DNA of 26,850 nt from CAZYQW01 sp964649825 (GCA_964649825.1 CAZYQW010000078.1:1-26850); one strand, 5' to 3'; counted from the stretch's first letter, positions 1-7,973 are shown. Notes: generated by a model not told the origin, from the sequence alone. Numbers and translations: made by a program.

Positions 1-84
1 CGACGTACAGGCAGTACGCCTGCGGTCCTGCGCCTCGATCTCGGTCGCGATGACCTCGCCTCGCTTCGAAAGCACTTTCGCCAC
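1..84 (-). CDS. possible partial coding region at the left edge (5' end only)
   Basis: On the minus strand a reading frame opens after an in-frame TAG, has a GTG at 84 and runs 28 codons off the window edge without a stop. The peptide begins VAKVLSKRGEVIATEIEAQD if GTG is read as Val. Third positions are mostly G or C, as in the neighbouring genes, but no Shine-Dalgarno sequence precedes the GTG. A plus-strand frame over the same bases is also open, so the strand is not certain. No family can be recognised from so few residues. If real, it is co-directional with the SRPBCC gene, about 70 nt downstream of it. Confidence 0.25.
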   Translation of the reverse strand, partial: MAKVLSKRGEVIATEIEAQDRRRTACTS

Positions 85-152
85 GGGCTGCTAGTGGTGT
101 GTCGAAGTCCGCGCGCGGCGTTTCACCGGCGGCCGTCCCGCCCGCCCGTGGT

Positions 153-560
153 TCAGGGGCCCTCGACCGTCTCCTTCAGCTTGGCAAGGCATTCGTCCCA
201 GATCTCGTCGAGCTCGTCCCTCGAGTCCTTGGTGGCGAAGTCGACGACGGTGACGGTCACGCCCTTCTTCTCCTTCTTCACGGTCACCGAGAAGTAGTCG
301 TCGCGCGAGTGGGCGAGAGAATCCTCCCAGCGGAGCATCACGCTCTTCCCCTTGCTGACGCGGAGCGCCCGCGCCCGGCTCTTGCGTGCGGTCCGGCCGC
401 GACCCCACGTGAACTCGATCAAGTCGCCCTCGTGGACGTCCGAGGAGACTCCGTCCGCGAACCAGCGCGCGAGGCCGTCCCTGGTCGAGATCGCCTCGTA
501 CACGCGATCGGCCGTGCTCCGGATCACCAACGACTTGTCCACGCGCAAAGCTCGCGCCAT
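153..560 (-). CDS. SRPBCC / AHSA1-family START-like domain protein
   Basis: A 135-residue soluble protein made of one SRPBCC fold. The start reads KSLVIRSTADRVYEAISTRD, then GLARWFADGV, the usual AHSA1 opening in which a helix after the first strand leads to a Trp-containing turn. Alternating strands follow (DLIEFTWGRG, SVMLRWEDSL, GVTVTVVDFA) and a long C-terminal helix (DELDEIWDECLAKLKET). The length matches single-domain family members. Such proteins bind small hydrophobic ligands or act as co-chaperone-like modules; the ligand cannot be predicted here. The ATG at 560 is preceded by GGAGGG with a 7 nt spacer, which supports the start. It lies downstream of the hybrid sensor gene on the same strand with a 159 nt gap, so it may have its own promoter. 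No signal peptide, so cytoplasmic. The family is fairly sure, the function unknown. Confidence 0.85.
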   Translation of the reverse strand: MARALRVDKSLVIRSTADRVYEAISTRDGLARWFADGVSSDVHEGDLIEFTWGRGRTARKSRARALRVSKGKSVMLRWEDSLAHSRDDYFSVTVKKEKKGVTVTVVDFATKDSRDELDEIWDECLAKLKETVEGP

Positions 561-719
561 TCATTGACCCTCCAGCCGGGGACCGCAGCTCGAACGATTC
601 ATGAACGTCGCGCGCCCGACGAGGCCGCCGTCGTGATCCGCGTCGTTCCTCGTGAAGAACCTACCTGGGTGGAATTCGTCCTCGCGCCTCGCTCCTTGAT
701 CTCGATGACGATACCCGCC

Positions 720-2162
720 TCATCCGTTCCTTCCCTCGAGGGCCCGCTCGAGCGTCTCGCGCAGCGAGGCGAGCGAATACGGCTTTTCCAGCATTCCGGC
801 GAAGCCCGCGCCGGCGAGCTCCGGCAGGTCCACGCCCTCGCTGAAGCCCGAGGAGAGAAGGACGGTGACGTCGGGTCGAATGGCGCGAATCCGGCGAAGG
901 GTCTCGACCCCGCCCATCTCGTTCATGATCAAGTCGAGGATCACGAGGTCGATCTTGGTCTCGCGGCCGAACGCCTCGATCGCCTCGAATCCTCCGCGGG
1001 CGGACAGCGCGCGATAGCCGAGCCGGGTGATCATCGCCACCGCTACATCGCGCACCATCGGGTCGTCGTCGACGACGAGGATCGTGGCGGCGATCGCGGC
1101 CCCGGTCGCGTCGGCCGGGCTCTTCTCCGGGGTTTCGCCGCTCGAGCGATCGATCGGGAGGAAGAGGACGTGATGAGTCTCGGCCTGCACCGTGGTCGAG
1201 CAGAGGCGGCCGCCCAGGTCCGACGCTTCGCGCGCGGCGATCGTGAGGGCGCTGGAGGTGTGGGCCACCGCGGGGTGGATCACCTCGATCTCCGCGAACG
1301 CGCCGGCGTCGAGGCCGTCCACGTCGCCCGCGTTGCGTCTCCGGCTGCGGACGTGCATCTCGCCGTTCGGCCCGGCGGCCGCCGCGCCGGCGAGCAGCAT
1401 CGCGACGAAGATTTGCTCGATCTCCACCGGGTCGCCTCGCGCGACGCCGAGCGACTCGGCGAGCTCGCAGGTCAGGCCGGCGCTCGGAAGCTCGTGCCGC
1501 ACGAGCGACAGCGACAGGTCGAGCCGCTCGTGGAGCTTCACCTCCTTCAGTTCGGCCTCGCCGCGCCCACAGAAGCGGAGCAGGCGATGGGCGAGCGCGG
1601 CGGCCTCCTTCGCCGAGCCCTCGATGATCTCGAGCGCGCGGTCGTGCGAGAACGTCGAACCGAACTCCTCGCGCAGGAGCGCGGTGATGTTCAGAGTGGC
1701 GGCGAGCTGGTTGTTCAGGTCGTGGGCGACGCCCGCCGCGATCACGCCGAGGCTCTGCAGCCGATCGTCGCGACGTCGCTTCCGTTCGGCGTGGTCCTCC
1801 TCGTGTGCGTCCGGGAGGAGGACGAGCACGCTCCCGCCGGTCAGAGGAACGGTGACGACGTTGACGTTGCGCCGCCGGTCTCGCGGCCAGATCGGGACCG
1901 CGCGCAAATGGACGGCGGACTCGGCCGGCACCGAGCGGAGCAGTTCGCGCACGGAGTCGTCGAGCCGCTCGGACGGTTCGTTCAAGCGGAGGTTCGTGAG
2001 GTCGGACGTCTTCGCCCCGTCTCGCGCGAGCTGATCCGCGAACGTCGTTCCCGCCCACGCGATGACGTCGCCGTGCACGACGACCGCGGGCAGGTCGAGC
2101 GCCTGCAGCACGGCCGCGACCGAGAACGGGGCGTGAGAAGTGGCGTCGTCGGCTGGTTTCAT
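720..2162 (-). CDS. hybrid sensor protein: PAS-like, HisKA, degenerate ATPase domain, receiver domain
   Basis: A 480-residue soluble protein starting MKPADDATSH at 2162; the open frame runs further upstream but into the divergent thioesterase gene, and only this start gives a coherent protein. Order: PAS-like region (about 15-115), a short charged helix, HisKA with H-box GVIAAGVAHDLNN (His147), an ATPase-like region (about 210-337), and a C-terminal receiver (about 359-478) with acidic pocket VVDDDP, phospho-acceptor Asp410 (VILDLIM) and Lys460 (EKPYS). The ATPase region keeps the approach GDPVEIEQIF but the following N-box has no Asn (MLLAGAAAA), and no DxGxG or GxGxG glycine boxes can be found. 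Known: those boxes bind ATP in histidine kinases. Inferred: it probably cannot autophosphorylate and may act as a phosphatase, phosphotransfer module or receiver-bearing adaptor. No DNA-binding domain. Divergent from the thioesterase operon. Confidence 0.85.
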   Translation of the reverse strand: MKPADDATSHAPFSVAAVLQALDLPAVVVHGDVIAWAGTTFADQLARDGAKTSDLTNLRLNEPSERLDDSVRELLRSVPAESAVHLRAVPIWPRDRRRNVNVVTVPLTGGSVLVLLPDAHEEDHAERKRRRDDRLQSLGVIAAGVAHDLNNQLAATLNITALLREEFGSTFSHDRALEIIEGSAKEAAALAHRLLRFCGRGEAELKEVKLHERLDLSLSLVRHELPSAGLTCELAESLGVARGDPVEIEQIFVAMLLAGAAAAGPNGEMHVRSRRRNAGDVDGLDAGAFAEIEVIHPAVAHTSSALTIAAREASDLGGRLCSTTVQAETHHVLFLPIDRSSGETPEKSPADATGAAIAATILVVDDDPMVRDVAVAMITRLGYRALSARGGFEAIEAFGRETKIDLVILDLIMNEMGGVETLRRIRAIRPDVTVLLSSGFSEGVDLPELAGAGFAGMLEKPYSLASLRETLERALEGRNG

Positions 2163-2300
2163 CGTTCTTCGGGCCGGCGGGCCGATCGCGGCTTGGAACT
2201 CGCGCGGCCGCCTTCCGTCGCTATTCTCGGAACTTCTCGCGCGCGACCGAACACAATTGTGAGCGAGGGTCTCCCCGAGCGAACACGGACGAGAACGTGA

Positions 2301-2690
2301 ATGAGCGACAACGACCGTTTTCTCGCGATTCGGATGTCGATGCTCCCGAAGGACACGAACGGGCTCGGCACGATCTTCGGTGGCGTGATCCTCTCGTACG
2401 TCGACCTGGCGGGGGTGGTCGAGGCGCGCCGGGTCTCGCGCAAACTGTTCGTCACCAAGGCGATGAAGGAAGTCGTGTTCCTCGCCCCCGTCTTCGTCGG
2501 AGACATGGTGTCGTTCTACACGACCACCGAGCGGGTCGGCCGGACGTCGGTCACCGTCCGCGTCGCAGTCGAGGTGGAGCGACGCGACAGCGGAAACTGC
2601 GAGGCGGTCACCTGCGCGAACGTGACGTACGTCGCGGTGGACGAGGAGCGGCAGCCGATCCCGATCTTCCACGAGGGCTCTCCGGAATGA
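2301..2690 (+). CDS. acyl-CoA thioesterase, YciA/hotdog-fold type
   Basis: A 129-residue single hotdog-domain protein. The motif NGLGTIFGGVILSYVDLAG (Asn20, Gly27-Gly28, Asp35) matches the YciA/BACH acyl-CoA hydrolase signature, in which the Asn and Asp act in hydrolysis on opposite subunits. The central helix then leads to FLAPVFVGDMVSFYTTTERV and a strand ending CANVTYVAVDEE. Reaction: hydrolysis of acyl-CoA to free acid and CoA in the cytosol; the chain length preference is not visible. It is the first gene of a co-directional set: its TGA overlaps the ATG of the next gene (ATGA at 2687-2690), suggesting translational coupling. Only a weak purine stretch precedes the ATG. It is divergent from the hybrid sensor gene across a 138 nt gap. 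Confidence 0.9.
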   Translation: MSDNDRFLAIRMSMLPKDTNGLGTIFGGVILSYVDLAGVVEARRVSRKLFVTKAMKEVVFLAPVFVGDMVSFYTTTERVGRTSVTVRVAVEVERRDSGNCEAVTCANVTYVAVDEERQPIPIFHEGSPE

Positions 2691-3355
2691 TCGATCGCAC
2701 GCTCGCGCTGCTCGTGACCCTGCTCGCGAGCGCCTGCGCGACGGATGGCGGGGGTGACGCCGTCGACGCCGCGTTCGTCGGTCTCGGGTCGACGGCGGCG
2801 CTGGATGGCGCGCTCGCCGCGGCGGACGGCAGCCTCGCCGCGCTCGTCCTTCCGCCGGTGGAGCCCGGGCGCCCGCCGCGCGTCGTGCTGTCGACGAGGA
2901 CGTCCGCGCGCGCGGCGGACGTGATCGCCGTGCTCGAGGACGTCGAGGGCTATCCCGCCGTCGTCGAGCAGGTCGCGGCGGCCGAGGTTCTCGGGCGCAC
3001 GGCCCACACGGTGACGTTCGACCTCGAGCTCGAGCTCCCGTTCAAGAACCTGAGGTATTCGCTGCGGTACGACTTCGTCGGTCCGGCTCGGATCGACGTG
3101 ACGGGGCTGACGGGTCCGTTGGAAGGGGGCCGATGGTGCTGGGAGGCGTTCGATCGCGACGGCGGCGCGATCGTCGTCTATACGTCGGAGAGCGAGATCC
3201 GCGACGGAGCCGGCGTCGTCCTCGAGCAGATCCTCTCCCTCCACCCGGACCTCCAGTCGGGGATGGCGTTCGCGCAGGGGATGCGGTTCCTGCGTTCGAT
3301 CTGCGCCGCGGCGGAGGCGCGGCGGACCGGATCGGCGGTAGGACGCGATGGCTGA
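2687..3355 (+). CDS. predicted START/SRPBCC-like lipoprotein
   Basis: A 222-residue protein whose first residues, MIDRTLALLVTLLASAC, form a signal peptide ending in a lipobox (LASAC), so it is probably lipidated on Cys17 and anchored in the envelope. After a low-complexity Ala/Asp linker, the part from about residue 65 looks like a polyketide-cyclase/COQ10-type START domain: ARAADVIAVLEDVEGYPAVV, then strands VTFDLELELPF, LRYSLRYDFV, GRWCWEAFD and AIVVYTSESE, and a closing C-terminal helix. Such domains bind lipids or other hydrophobic ligands. The start overlaps the thioesterase stop by 4 nt and the end overlaps the dehydrogenase start by 8 nt, so the three are probably co-translated. A lipid-binding envelope protein next to an acyl-CoA thioesterase fits lipid handling, but this is inference from context. 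Confidence 0.75.
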   Translation: MIDRTLALLVTLLASACATDGGGDAVDAAFVGLGSTAALDGALAAADGSLAALVLPPVEPGRPPRVVLSTRTSARAADVIAVLEDVEGYPAVVEQVAAAEVLGRTAHTVTFDLELELPFKNLRYSLRYDFVGPARIDVTGLTGPLEGGRWCWEAFDRDGGAIVVYTSESEIRDGAGVVLEQILSLHPDLQSGMAFAQGMRFLRSICAAAEARRTGSAVGRDG

Positions 3356-4295
3356 GCGGTGGAACCGGCTCCTCGTCATCAGCCGCGACGGCGACGCGAT
3401 CGCTCGTCTCGTGCGCGAGGGCGCGGCCGACGTCGACGTCCGGGTCGCGAACCCCGACCGGGCCACCCTCGCCGACCTCGCGGGCCGCGACGCACTGCTG
3501 ACGTTCCGCGTCCCCGCGCGCTTTCGCGGGCACCTGGACGCGGTCGGTTGGATCCAATCGACGGGTGCCGGAGTCGACGGCATCCTCGCCGCTCCCGACC
3601 TTCCACCGGCCACGATCGTCACGCGGGTGGTCGGCGCGTTCGGGCCGCCGATGTCCGAATACGTGCTCGCGCGCTGCCTCGCGATCGCGCAGGCGATGCC
3701 GCGGTTCGCCGTCGATCGACGTGCGCGAGAGTGGCGTCCGGTCACGCCGCGGCTTCTCGCCGAGCTTCGCGTCACGGTGGTCGGGCTCGGAGAGATCGGA
3801 CGAGCGATCGCGCGGCGGCTCGCCGCGAACGGTGCGAACGTGACCGGCGTGAGCCGGCGAGGGGCGCCCGTCGACGGCGTCGCCGTGGTCCACCCGGTCG
3901 AGCGGCTCGCGGAAGTCCTGCCCGACACCGACGTGCTCGTGCTCGTCGTGCCGAGGACCGCCGAGTCCGAGCGGATGATCGGCGCGACCGAGCTCGGCCG
4001 CCTGCCGAGCGGCGCCTGGATCGTGAACGTCGCGCGCGGCGCGGTGATCGCCGAGACGGCGCTCGTCGCCGCGCTCGAGTCGGGGCGGCTGGGCGGCGCA
4101 GCCCTCGACGTGTTCGAGGTCGAACCGCTGCCCGAGGAGTCGCCGCTCTGGACGCTCGACAACGTGATGACGTCGCCGCACGTGGCCGGCGTCACGACTC
4201 CCCTGCAAGCCGCGTCCGCGTTCCTCGAGAACCGGCGGCGGCTGCTCGCGGGCGAGACGCCGCTCGGCCTGGTCGACCGGGCCCAGGGCTACTGA
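3348..4295 (+). CDS. D-2-hydroxyacid dehydrogenase family protein
   Basis: A 315-residue NAD(P)-dependent oxidoreductase of the D-isomer 2-hydroxyacid dehydrogenase family. The nucleotide-binding loop is VVGLGEIG (146-151), and the three catalytic residues are in their usual contexts: Arg230 in IVNVARGAV, Glu259 in FEVEPLPEESPLW, and His278 in MTSPHVAGVT. The split catalytic domain comprises residues 1 to about 105 and the last 30. After the second Rossmann strand the sequence is GVSRRG: the usual NAD-selecting Asp is replaced by Ser-Arg-Arg, which in related enzymes favours NADP(H); this is inference. The substrate (glyoxylate, hydroxypyruvate or another 2-oxoacid) cannot be told. The N-terminal lid is short, as in GhrA-like members. 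The start at 3348 overlaps the lipoprotein gene by 8 nt. Confidence 0.9.
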   Translation: MAERWNRLLVISRDGDAIARLVREGAADVDVRVANPDRATLADLAGRDALLTFRVPARFRGHLDAVGWIQSTGAGVDGILAAPDLPPATIVTRVVGAFGPPMSEYVLARCLAIAQAMPRFAVDRRAREWRPVTPRLLAELRVTVVGLGEIGRAIARRLAANGANVTGVSRRGAPVDGVAVVHPVERLAEVLPDTDVLVLVVPRTAESERMIGATELGRLPSGAWIVNVARGAVIAETALVAALESGRLGGAALDVFEVEPLPEESPLWTLDNVMTSPHVAGVTTPLQAASAFLENRRRLLAGETPLGLVDRAQGY

Positions 4296-4317
4296 CGCGC
4301 TCGAAACCGATGCCGCC

Positions 4318-4335
4318 CCTGGCTTGAAAACCGGG
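4318..4335 (+). other. small hairpin upstream of queF
   Basis: In the 65 nt gap before queF, CCTGG and CCGGG can pair (one G-U wobble) around the loop CTTGAAAA. There is no following T-tract, so a terminator is unlikely. It could be a minor mRNA structure or chance at this GC content. Confidence 0.25.
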
Positions 4336-4360
4336 CTCGGGGGTCACATCCTGGGGGACG

Positions 4361-4720
4361 ATGACCACCAAGCCATCCAAGAACCTCGAGACCTTTCCGA
4401 ATCCCCGTCCGGGCCGGCACTACGAGATCTCGTTCGAGATCCCGGAGTTCACCTGCCTGTGTCCGAAGACGGGGCAACCCGACTTCGCCACGTTTCGCAT
4501 CCGCTACGTGCCGAACGAGAGCTGCGTCGAGCTCAAGTCGCTGAAGCTCTACATGTGGTCGTTCCGCGACGAGGGGCACTTCCACGAGGACGTGACGAAC
4601 CGCATCCTCGATGACCTCGTCGCCGCGTCGCGCCCCCATTGGATGTGGGTCGAAGGCGACTTCTACGTTCGTGGCGGGATCCACACGGTGGTCGTCGTGA
4701 CCCACGGGACGCACCCCTGA
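4361..4720 (+). CDS. queF: NADPH-dependent preQ0 reductase QueF (type I, short form)
   Basis: A 119-residue protein that reduces 7-cyano-7-deazaguanine (preQ0) to preQ1 with NADPH, a cytosolic step of queuosine synthesis for tRNA. The nucleophile is Cys34 in CLCPKTGQPDFA, with Asp41 as the general acid. The QueF motif appears as ELKSLKLYMWSFRDEGHFHE (57-76), where Glu57 and the His-Glu pair bind substrate. Its length is that of the unimodular B. subtilis-type enzyme rather than the longer E. coli form. The ATG at 4361 follows a G-rich CTGGGGGACG stretch that can serve as Shine-Dalgarno. No other queuosine genes are in the window, so the pathway must be scattered or the precursor imported. Its stop overlaps a CTG that may start the next gene. 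Confidence 0.95.
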   Translation: MTTKPSKNLETFPNPRPGRHYEISFEIPEFTCLCPKTGQPDFATFRIRYVPNESCVELKSLKLYMWSFRDEGHFHEDVTNRILDDLVAASRPHWMWVEGDFYVRGGIHTVVVVTHGTHP

Positions 4721-5925
4721 AGCTCCGGTTTCGCGGACTGGTCCGGGCACGAAACCGCGTCGAGCAGCGGCTCGCGGCCGCGACGACCGACGTGGAGCGG
4801 GAGCAGGCTCGCCGCGACGCGCGGGAGATCGTGAGTCACGTGCACGAGACGTGCAAGACGCACGGGACGGCGCCGGCTGCACTGCCCGCGCCGTCGCGAG
4901 CCGCGTTGCTGCAGCTCGAGCGCCTCGCGCGGGGCGAGGTCGCGGTCGCGCCGGCCCGCCGGGTTCTCCAGCTGCAGAACGTCGTCTCGACGTTCACGGA
5001 CCTGGCGGACCGCGCGTGGCGCGCGCGCGACGTCCTCGTCGAAGGGGCGGCGGCGACGCGGAGGCAGGCCGACGTCGCGCGGGACGCCTCGGACGCGATC
5101 CGCGATGCGTGTCGGAGCGAGGGCGGCGAGCCGGCCGACCTGTCCGAGCGGTCGCGGCGCGCGTGGTGCTGGATCGATTGGTTCGCCCAACCGGACGCGG
5201 TCGCCGCCTACACGAGCGCGCTTCGCATTCTCGCGCCGCAGGTGCCGCGCGAGGCTCGCGTCCACCTCGCACACGCGAGCGTGCTCTACCGGGCCAACCG
5301 TCGCACCGGTCAGTTCACGGCGCACGTCGGGTTCGTGAGCGCGCCCGACGTCGTTCGTGCCCACCTCGCGTCGGTCTTCGCGGGGACAGCGACTGACGCC
5401 GATGTCCACGCGATCCGCGCCGCGGCCGACTCGGAGCGGTTCTCGACCTTCGTGCGATCGCTCGACGCGCGCGCCCAGCCCCGGGCGGAGTCGGCGCACG
5501 GGGCGGCGAAAGACCTGGGCCAGTCGTTCGAGCGCGTCAACCGGCGGTACTTCGGCGGGAAGGCGTTTCGGCCCGTCCTCGAGTGGACGGACGGCGAGAC
5601 CGTGCAGCGATTCGGTTCGCACTCCGGCATTACGGATCGGATCCGCATCTCGCGTACGCTCGATCGTCCGGACGTCCCCGACTTCGTGGTCGACTTCGTC
5701 GTCTATCACGAGCTCCTGCATCGGCAGCACGGCATCGCTCACGAGGCCGGACGGCGCGTCATCCACTCTCCTACGTTCCGCGCCGACGAGCAGCGGTTCG
5801 AGCGCTTCGCCGAGGCCGAGGCGTACCTCTCGCGGCTCGCACGGGACGAGCGCGGCCGGCTGGGGTCGCACTTCGAAGCGGGTGCGCGGGAGCGCGAATC
5901 GCCGCGCTCCTCTCCGGATCTCTGA
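4717..5925 (+). CDS. SprT-like zinc metalloprotease with a long uncharacterised N-terminal region
   Basis: The C-terminal third is a SprT-like domain: from residue 266, DLGQSFERVNRRYFGG, a strand FRPVLEW, then VVYHELLHRQHG with His331, Glu332 and His335 as the HExxH zinc site and a likely third ligand His350 in IHSPTFRADE. Residues 1 to about 260 are Arg/Ala-rich and mostly helical (VEREQARRDAREIVSHVHET, LERLARGEVAVAPARRV), with no family I recognise. No signal peptide, so probably cytoplasmic. SprT relatives act on DNA-protein crosslinks; whether this one does is unknown. The start is uncertain: I place it at CTG 4717, which overlaps the queF stop as CTGA. Alternatives are ATG 4639 or GTG 4645 inside queF, and GTG 4792. 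Its end lies 9 nt from the convergent S41 gene. Confidence 0.75.
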   Translation: MKLRFRGLVRARNRVEQRLAAATTDVEREQARRDAREIVSHVHETCKTHGTAPAALPAPSRAALLQLERLARGEVAVAPARRVLQLQNVVSTFTDLADRAWRARDVLVEGAAATRRQADVARDASDAIRDACRSEGGEPADLSERSRRAWCWIDWFAQPDAVAAYTSALRILAPQVPREARVHLAHASVLYRANRRTGQFTAHVGFVSAPDVVRAHLASVFAGTATDADVHAIRAAADSERFSTFVRSLDARAQPRAESAHGAAKDLGQSFERVNRRYFGGKAFRPVLEWTDGETVQRFGSHSGITDRIRISRTLDRPDVPDFVVDFVVYHELLHRQHGIAHEAGRRVIHSPTFRADEQRFERFAEAEAYLSRLARDERGRLGSHFEAGARERESPRSSPDL

Positions 5926-5934
5926 ATCACGCCG

Positions 5935-7746
5935 CTAGCGCTTCTTCAGGATGTGCCGGACGGCCGCCTCGAGCACGACGTCCGTGGCCCCGATGAAGTC
6001 GGTCGGAGCCGGCTGGACGACGACGTCCGGAGCGATGCCGTTGCCGTCGTAGAGGGCGCCGTTCGGGAGGAACGACGCCATCGACGAGACGCGTACGCGC
6101 AGGCCGCTGCGGGGCAGCGTGCAGCGTCCCGAGCGACCGCTGCCGCCGCCCGTCGGCGTTCCGATCAGCGTCGTGTTCTCGTGGCCGAGGAACGCTCCGA
6201 CGAAGATGTCGGTCGCGCTGAAGCAGCTCGGATCGATCAGTACGACCACCGGCTTCTCGTAGTGGTACGTCCCGCCCTCGCTCGTCGGGTGGAGGACGAA
6301 GAAGTGCCAGTCGCTGAACTCTCCCTCCGGCAACGTCCACTCCGGACGGAACGTCCGCGTGACACGATCGATCGCTCGGCGCGCTGCGTCGGCGTGGCGG
6401 GGCGAGTCGCGCCGGTAGAGGGCACGGTTCGCGAGCAACCCTTCCGCGTCGGGCGACTCTCCGGGAGCAAGGCGCTTCGCGGCGACGTTGACGACCCGCG
6501 GCGGCCCCTTCGGATCGAGGAAGTACGGGAACAGGAGCGCGAGGACGTCGCGCGTGCCGCCGCCGTTGCCGCGCACGTCGAGGATCAGTCCGCGCGTCTC
6601 CTTGAACGTGTCCATCCACTCGCGTAGCTCGCGCGCCAGCTCCGGCTTCTCGGCGAGCGACGCCATGTCCGGCAGCCGGAGGTAGCCGACGTCGCCGTCC
6701 AGCACCCGGCTCGTGGTGCGAGGCCAGTCGCCGTAGATGGGCTTCCGATCGGCCACGGGCATCCGGATCGTCTTCGTCCGCCGGCCCTTCTCGGCTCCGA
6801 GCGTCACCTCTACCTCGGTCGCGGCAGGCACCCCGAGCCGCTCGCGAACCCACGCGAGGTGGCGCAGGAAGCGCGCGCCGTGGCCGAGACGGAACTGCGT
6901 CGAGCCGTCGGCTACGAGCACCTGCGCGGCGGCGAGCCAGTCTTCGATCGGGCGGCCGTCGAGCGCGACGACGTAGGGAAACTTGGCATCGACCAGCCGG
7001 TCGCGACGTTCCGAGAACGCGACGGGGCGGCCGGCGGAGAACTCGATCAGGAAGGGAAGGAACTGCCGTCCGAGCAAGTCGTTCGGGTTCTCGTCCAGGC
7101 GCGTATGCCCGTCGCCGAAGCGCGCGAGGAACCGCATCAGCCCGACCGCGAGGTCGTCGCGCGTGACGAGCTCGCCGAACGACGACGTGAGCTCGGCGGC
7201 CGCGGCGCGATAGTCGACGCCCTTCAGCTTCAAGTAGGAGTGGCTCCGCTCGAGGGCCGCGACGAGGTCCTGGACGTCCTCGACGGCCGCGGCGCGGGAG
7301 AGCGGCTCGGACGAGGCCTGGACCCGCCGCGTCGCCTCCTCCAGCACGGCTTGGCGGCGGGGGTCGCCCGCGATGCCGTGACGGAGCACGCTCGCGCGGT
7401 TCTCCGCGGTCATCGGGACGTCCTTCCGCGTGGTCCGCTTCGCCGTCTCGAGGTCGACGAGGACCATCGTGACCGACGGCCCCGGTTCACGGCCCATCTC
7501 CGTGAGGACCTGGACCAGGTCCTCGCCGAACCGCTTCTGCCACCGGTCGCGGTACTGGCGGCGGCAGAACTCGAGGATCTTCGGGACCTCGTGCCCGTCG
7601 AGCTGCTCGAGCCCGCACCACTCGTCGTCGACCTGCACCTCGGGAGTCTCCGCTTCGGTCCAGCGGACGGCGGTGAACGGCGCGAGCTTGGGGTAGCCGG
7701 TCTGGAGCGCGAGCGCGAGGATCGCGCCAACGGCGATGACGTTCAT
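5935..7746 (-). CDS. exported S41-family peptidase (C-terminal processing/tricorn-core type)
   Basis: A 603-residue protein with a hydrophobic start (MNVIAVGAILALALQTGYP) that suggests export. The region to about residue 200 is helical and unassigned. The S41 core follows: ARFGDGHTRLDENP (207-220) with a likely catalytic His214, a strand-rich region ending DGDVGYLRLPDM, then the hallmark GLILDVRGNGGGTRDVL (386-402) and VVVLIDPSCFSATDIFVGAF with the predicted nucleophile Ser510. GTPTGGGSGRSG and NGIAPDVVV close the domain, as in other S41 proteins. No clear PDZ domain is visible. Known relatives cleave C-terminal regions of proteins in the periplasm; this one's substrate is unknown. The ATG at 7746 follows GGAGG with a 9 nt spacer. 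It is divergent from the sigma-factor gene and converges on the SprT-like gene. Confidence 0.9.
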   Translation of the reverse strand: MNVIAVGAILALALQTGYPKLAPFTAVRWTEAETPEVQVDDEWCGLEQLDGHEVPKILEFCRRQYRDRWQKRFGEDLVQVLTEMGREPGPSVTMVLVDLETAKRTTRKDVPMTAENRASVLRHGIAGDPRRQAVLEEATRRVQASSEPLSRAAAVEDVQDLVAALERSHSYLKLKGVDYRAAAAELTSSFGELVTRDDLAVGLMRFLARFGDGHTRLDENPNDLLGRQFLPFLIEFSAGRPVAFSERRDRLVDAKFPYVVALDGRPIEDWLAAAQVLVADGSTQFRLGHGARFLRHLAWVRERLGVPAATEVEVTLGAEKGRRTKTIRMPVADRKPIYGDWPRTTSRVLDGDVGYLRLPDMASLAEKPELARELREWMDTFKETRGLILDVRGNGGGTRDVLALLFPYFLDPKGPPRVVNVAAKRLAPGESPDAEGLLANRALYRRDSPRHADAARRAIDRVTRTFRPEWTLPEGEFSDWHFFVLHPTSEGGTYHYEKPVVVLIDPSCFSATDIFVGAFLGHENTTLIGTPTGGGSGRSGRCTLPRSGLRVRVSSMASFLPNGALYDGNGIAPDVVVQPAPTDFIGATDVVLEAAVRHILKKR

Positions 7747-7973
7747 GGTGGGTGGCCTCCGTCCGAAGAGACCCCGCTCGTCGGGCCGCGGCGGAGAGTT
7801 TCTCCAGTTTCCCGCCGGGAGGTCACGCGGCGTCGTGGCGTCGCGAGGTGTCGTCGGCGCCGCGCATCGAGTAGAACGACGGAGAATCCGGACCGCTGCG
7901 AGCGTGGCGCGTTGAGCCTCGCTCCTTCAGCGTTGCTCATTCCCGTTCATTCTCGCTCGCTCCCGCTCTTTCG
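7747..7973. promoter_or_regulatory. divergent intergenic region between the S41 peptidase and sigma-factor genes
   Basis: This 227 nt gap must carry both promoters. It holds a small palindrome, GGAGAGTTTCTCC (7793-7805), a possible operator, and a pyrimidine-rich stretch directly before the sigma-factor ATG with no Shine-Dalgarno sequence. I found no convincing -35/-10 pair for either gene and no open frame that looks coding. Confidence 0.3.

Noticed and set aside
99..2300. A 733-codon plus-strand frame over the left end
   Set aside because: It is the shadow of the minus-strand SRPBCC and hybrid sensor genes and has no recognisable motif.
2163..2300. GGAACTT at 2229-2235 as a sigma-E-type -35, and the ACAATTGT palindrome next to it as an operator
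   Set aside because: GGAACTT fits an ECF -35 box, but no matching -10 follows at 16-17 nt and the sigma-70 alternative (CACAAT) is weak. The palindrome is only 8 bp. Kept as a note only.
4296..4360. preQ1 riboswitch in front of queF
   Set aside because: queF is a natural target, but the 65 nt gap has only a weak hairpin and lacks the A-rich tail and conserved loop of preQ1 riboswitches.
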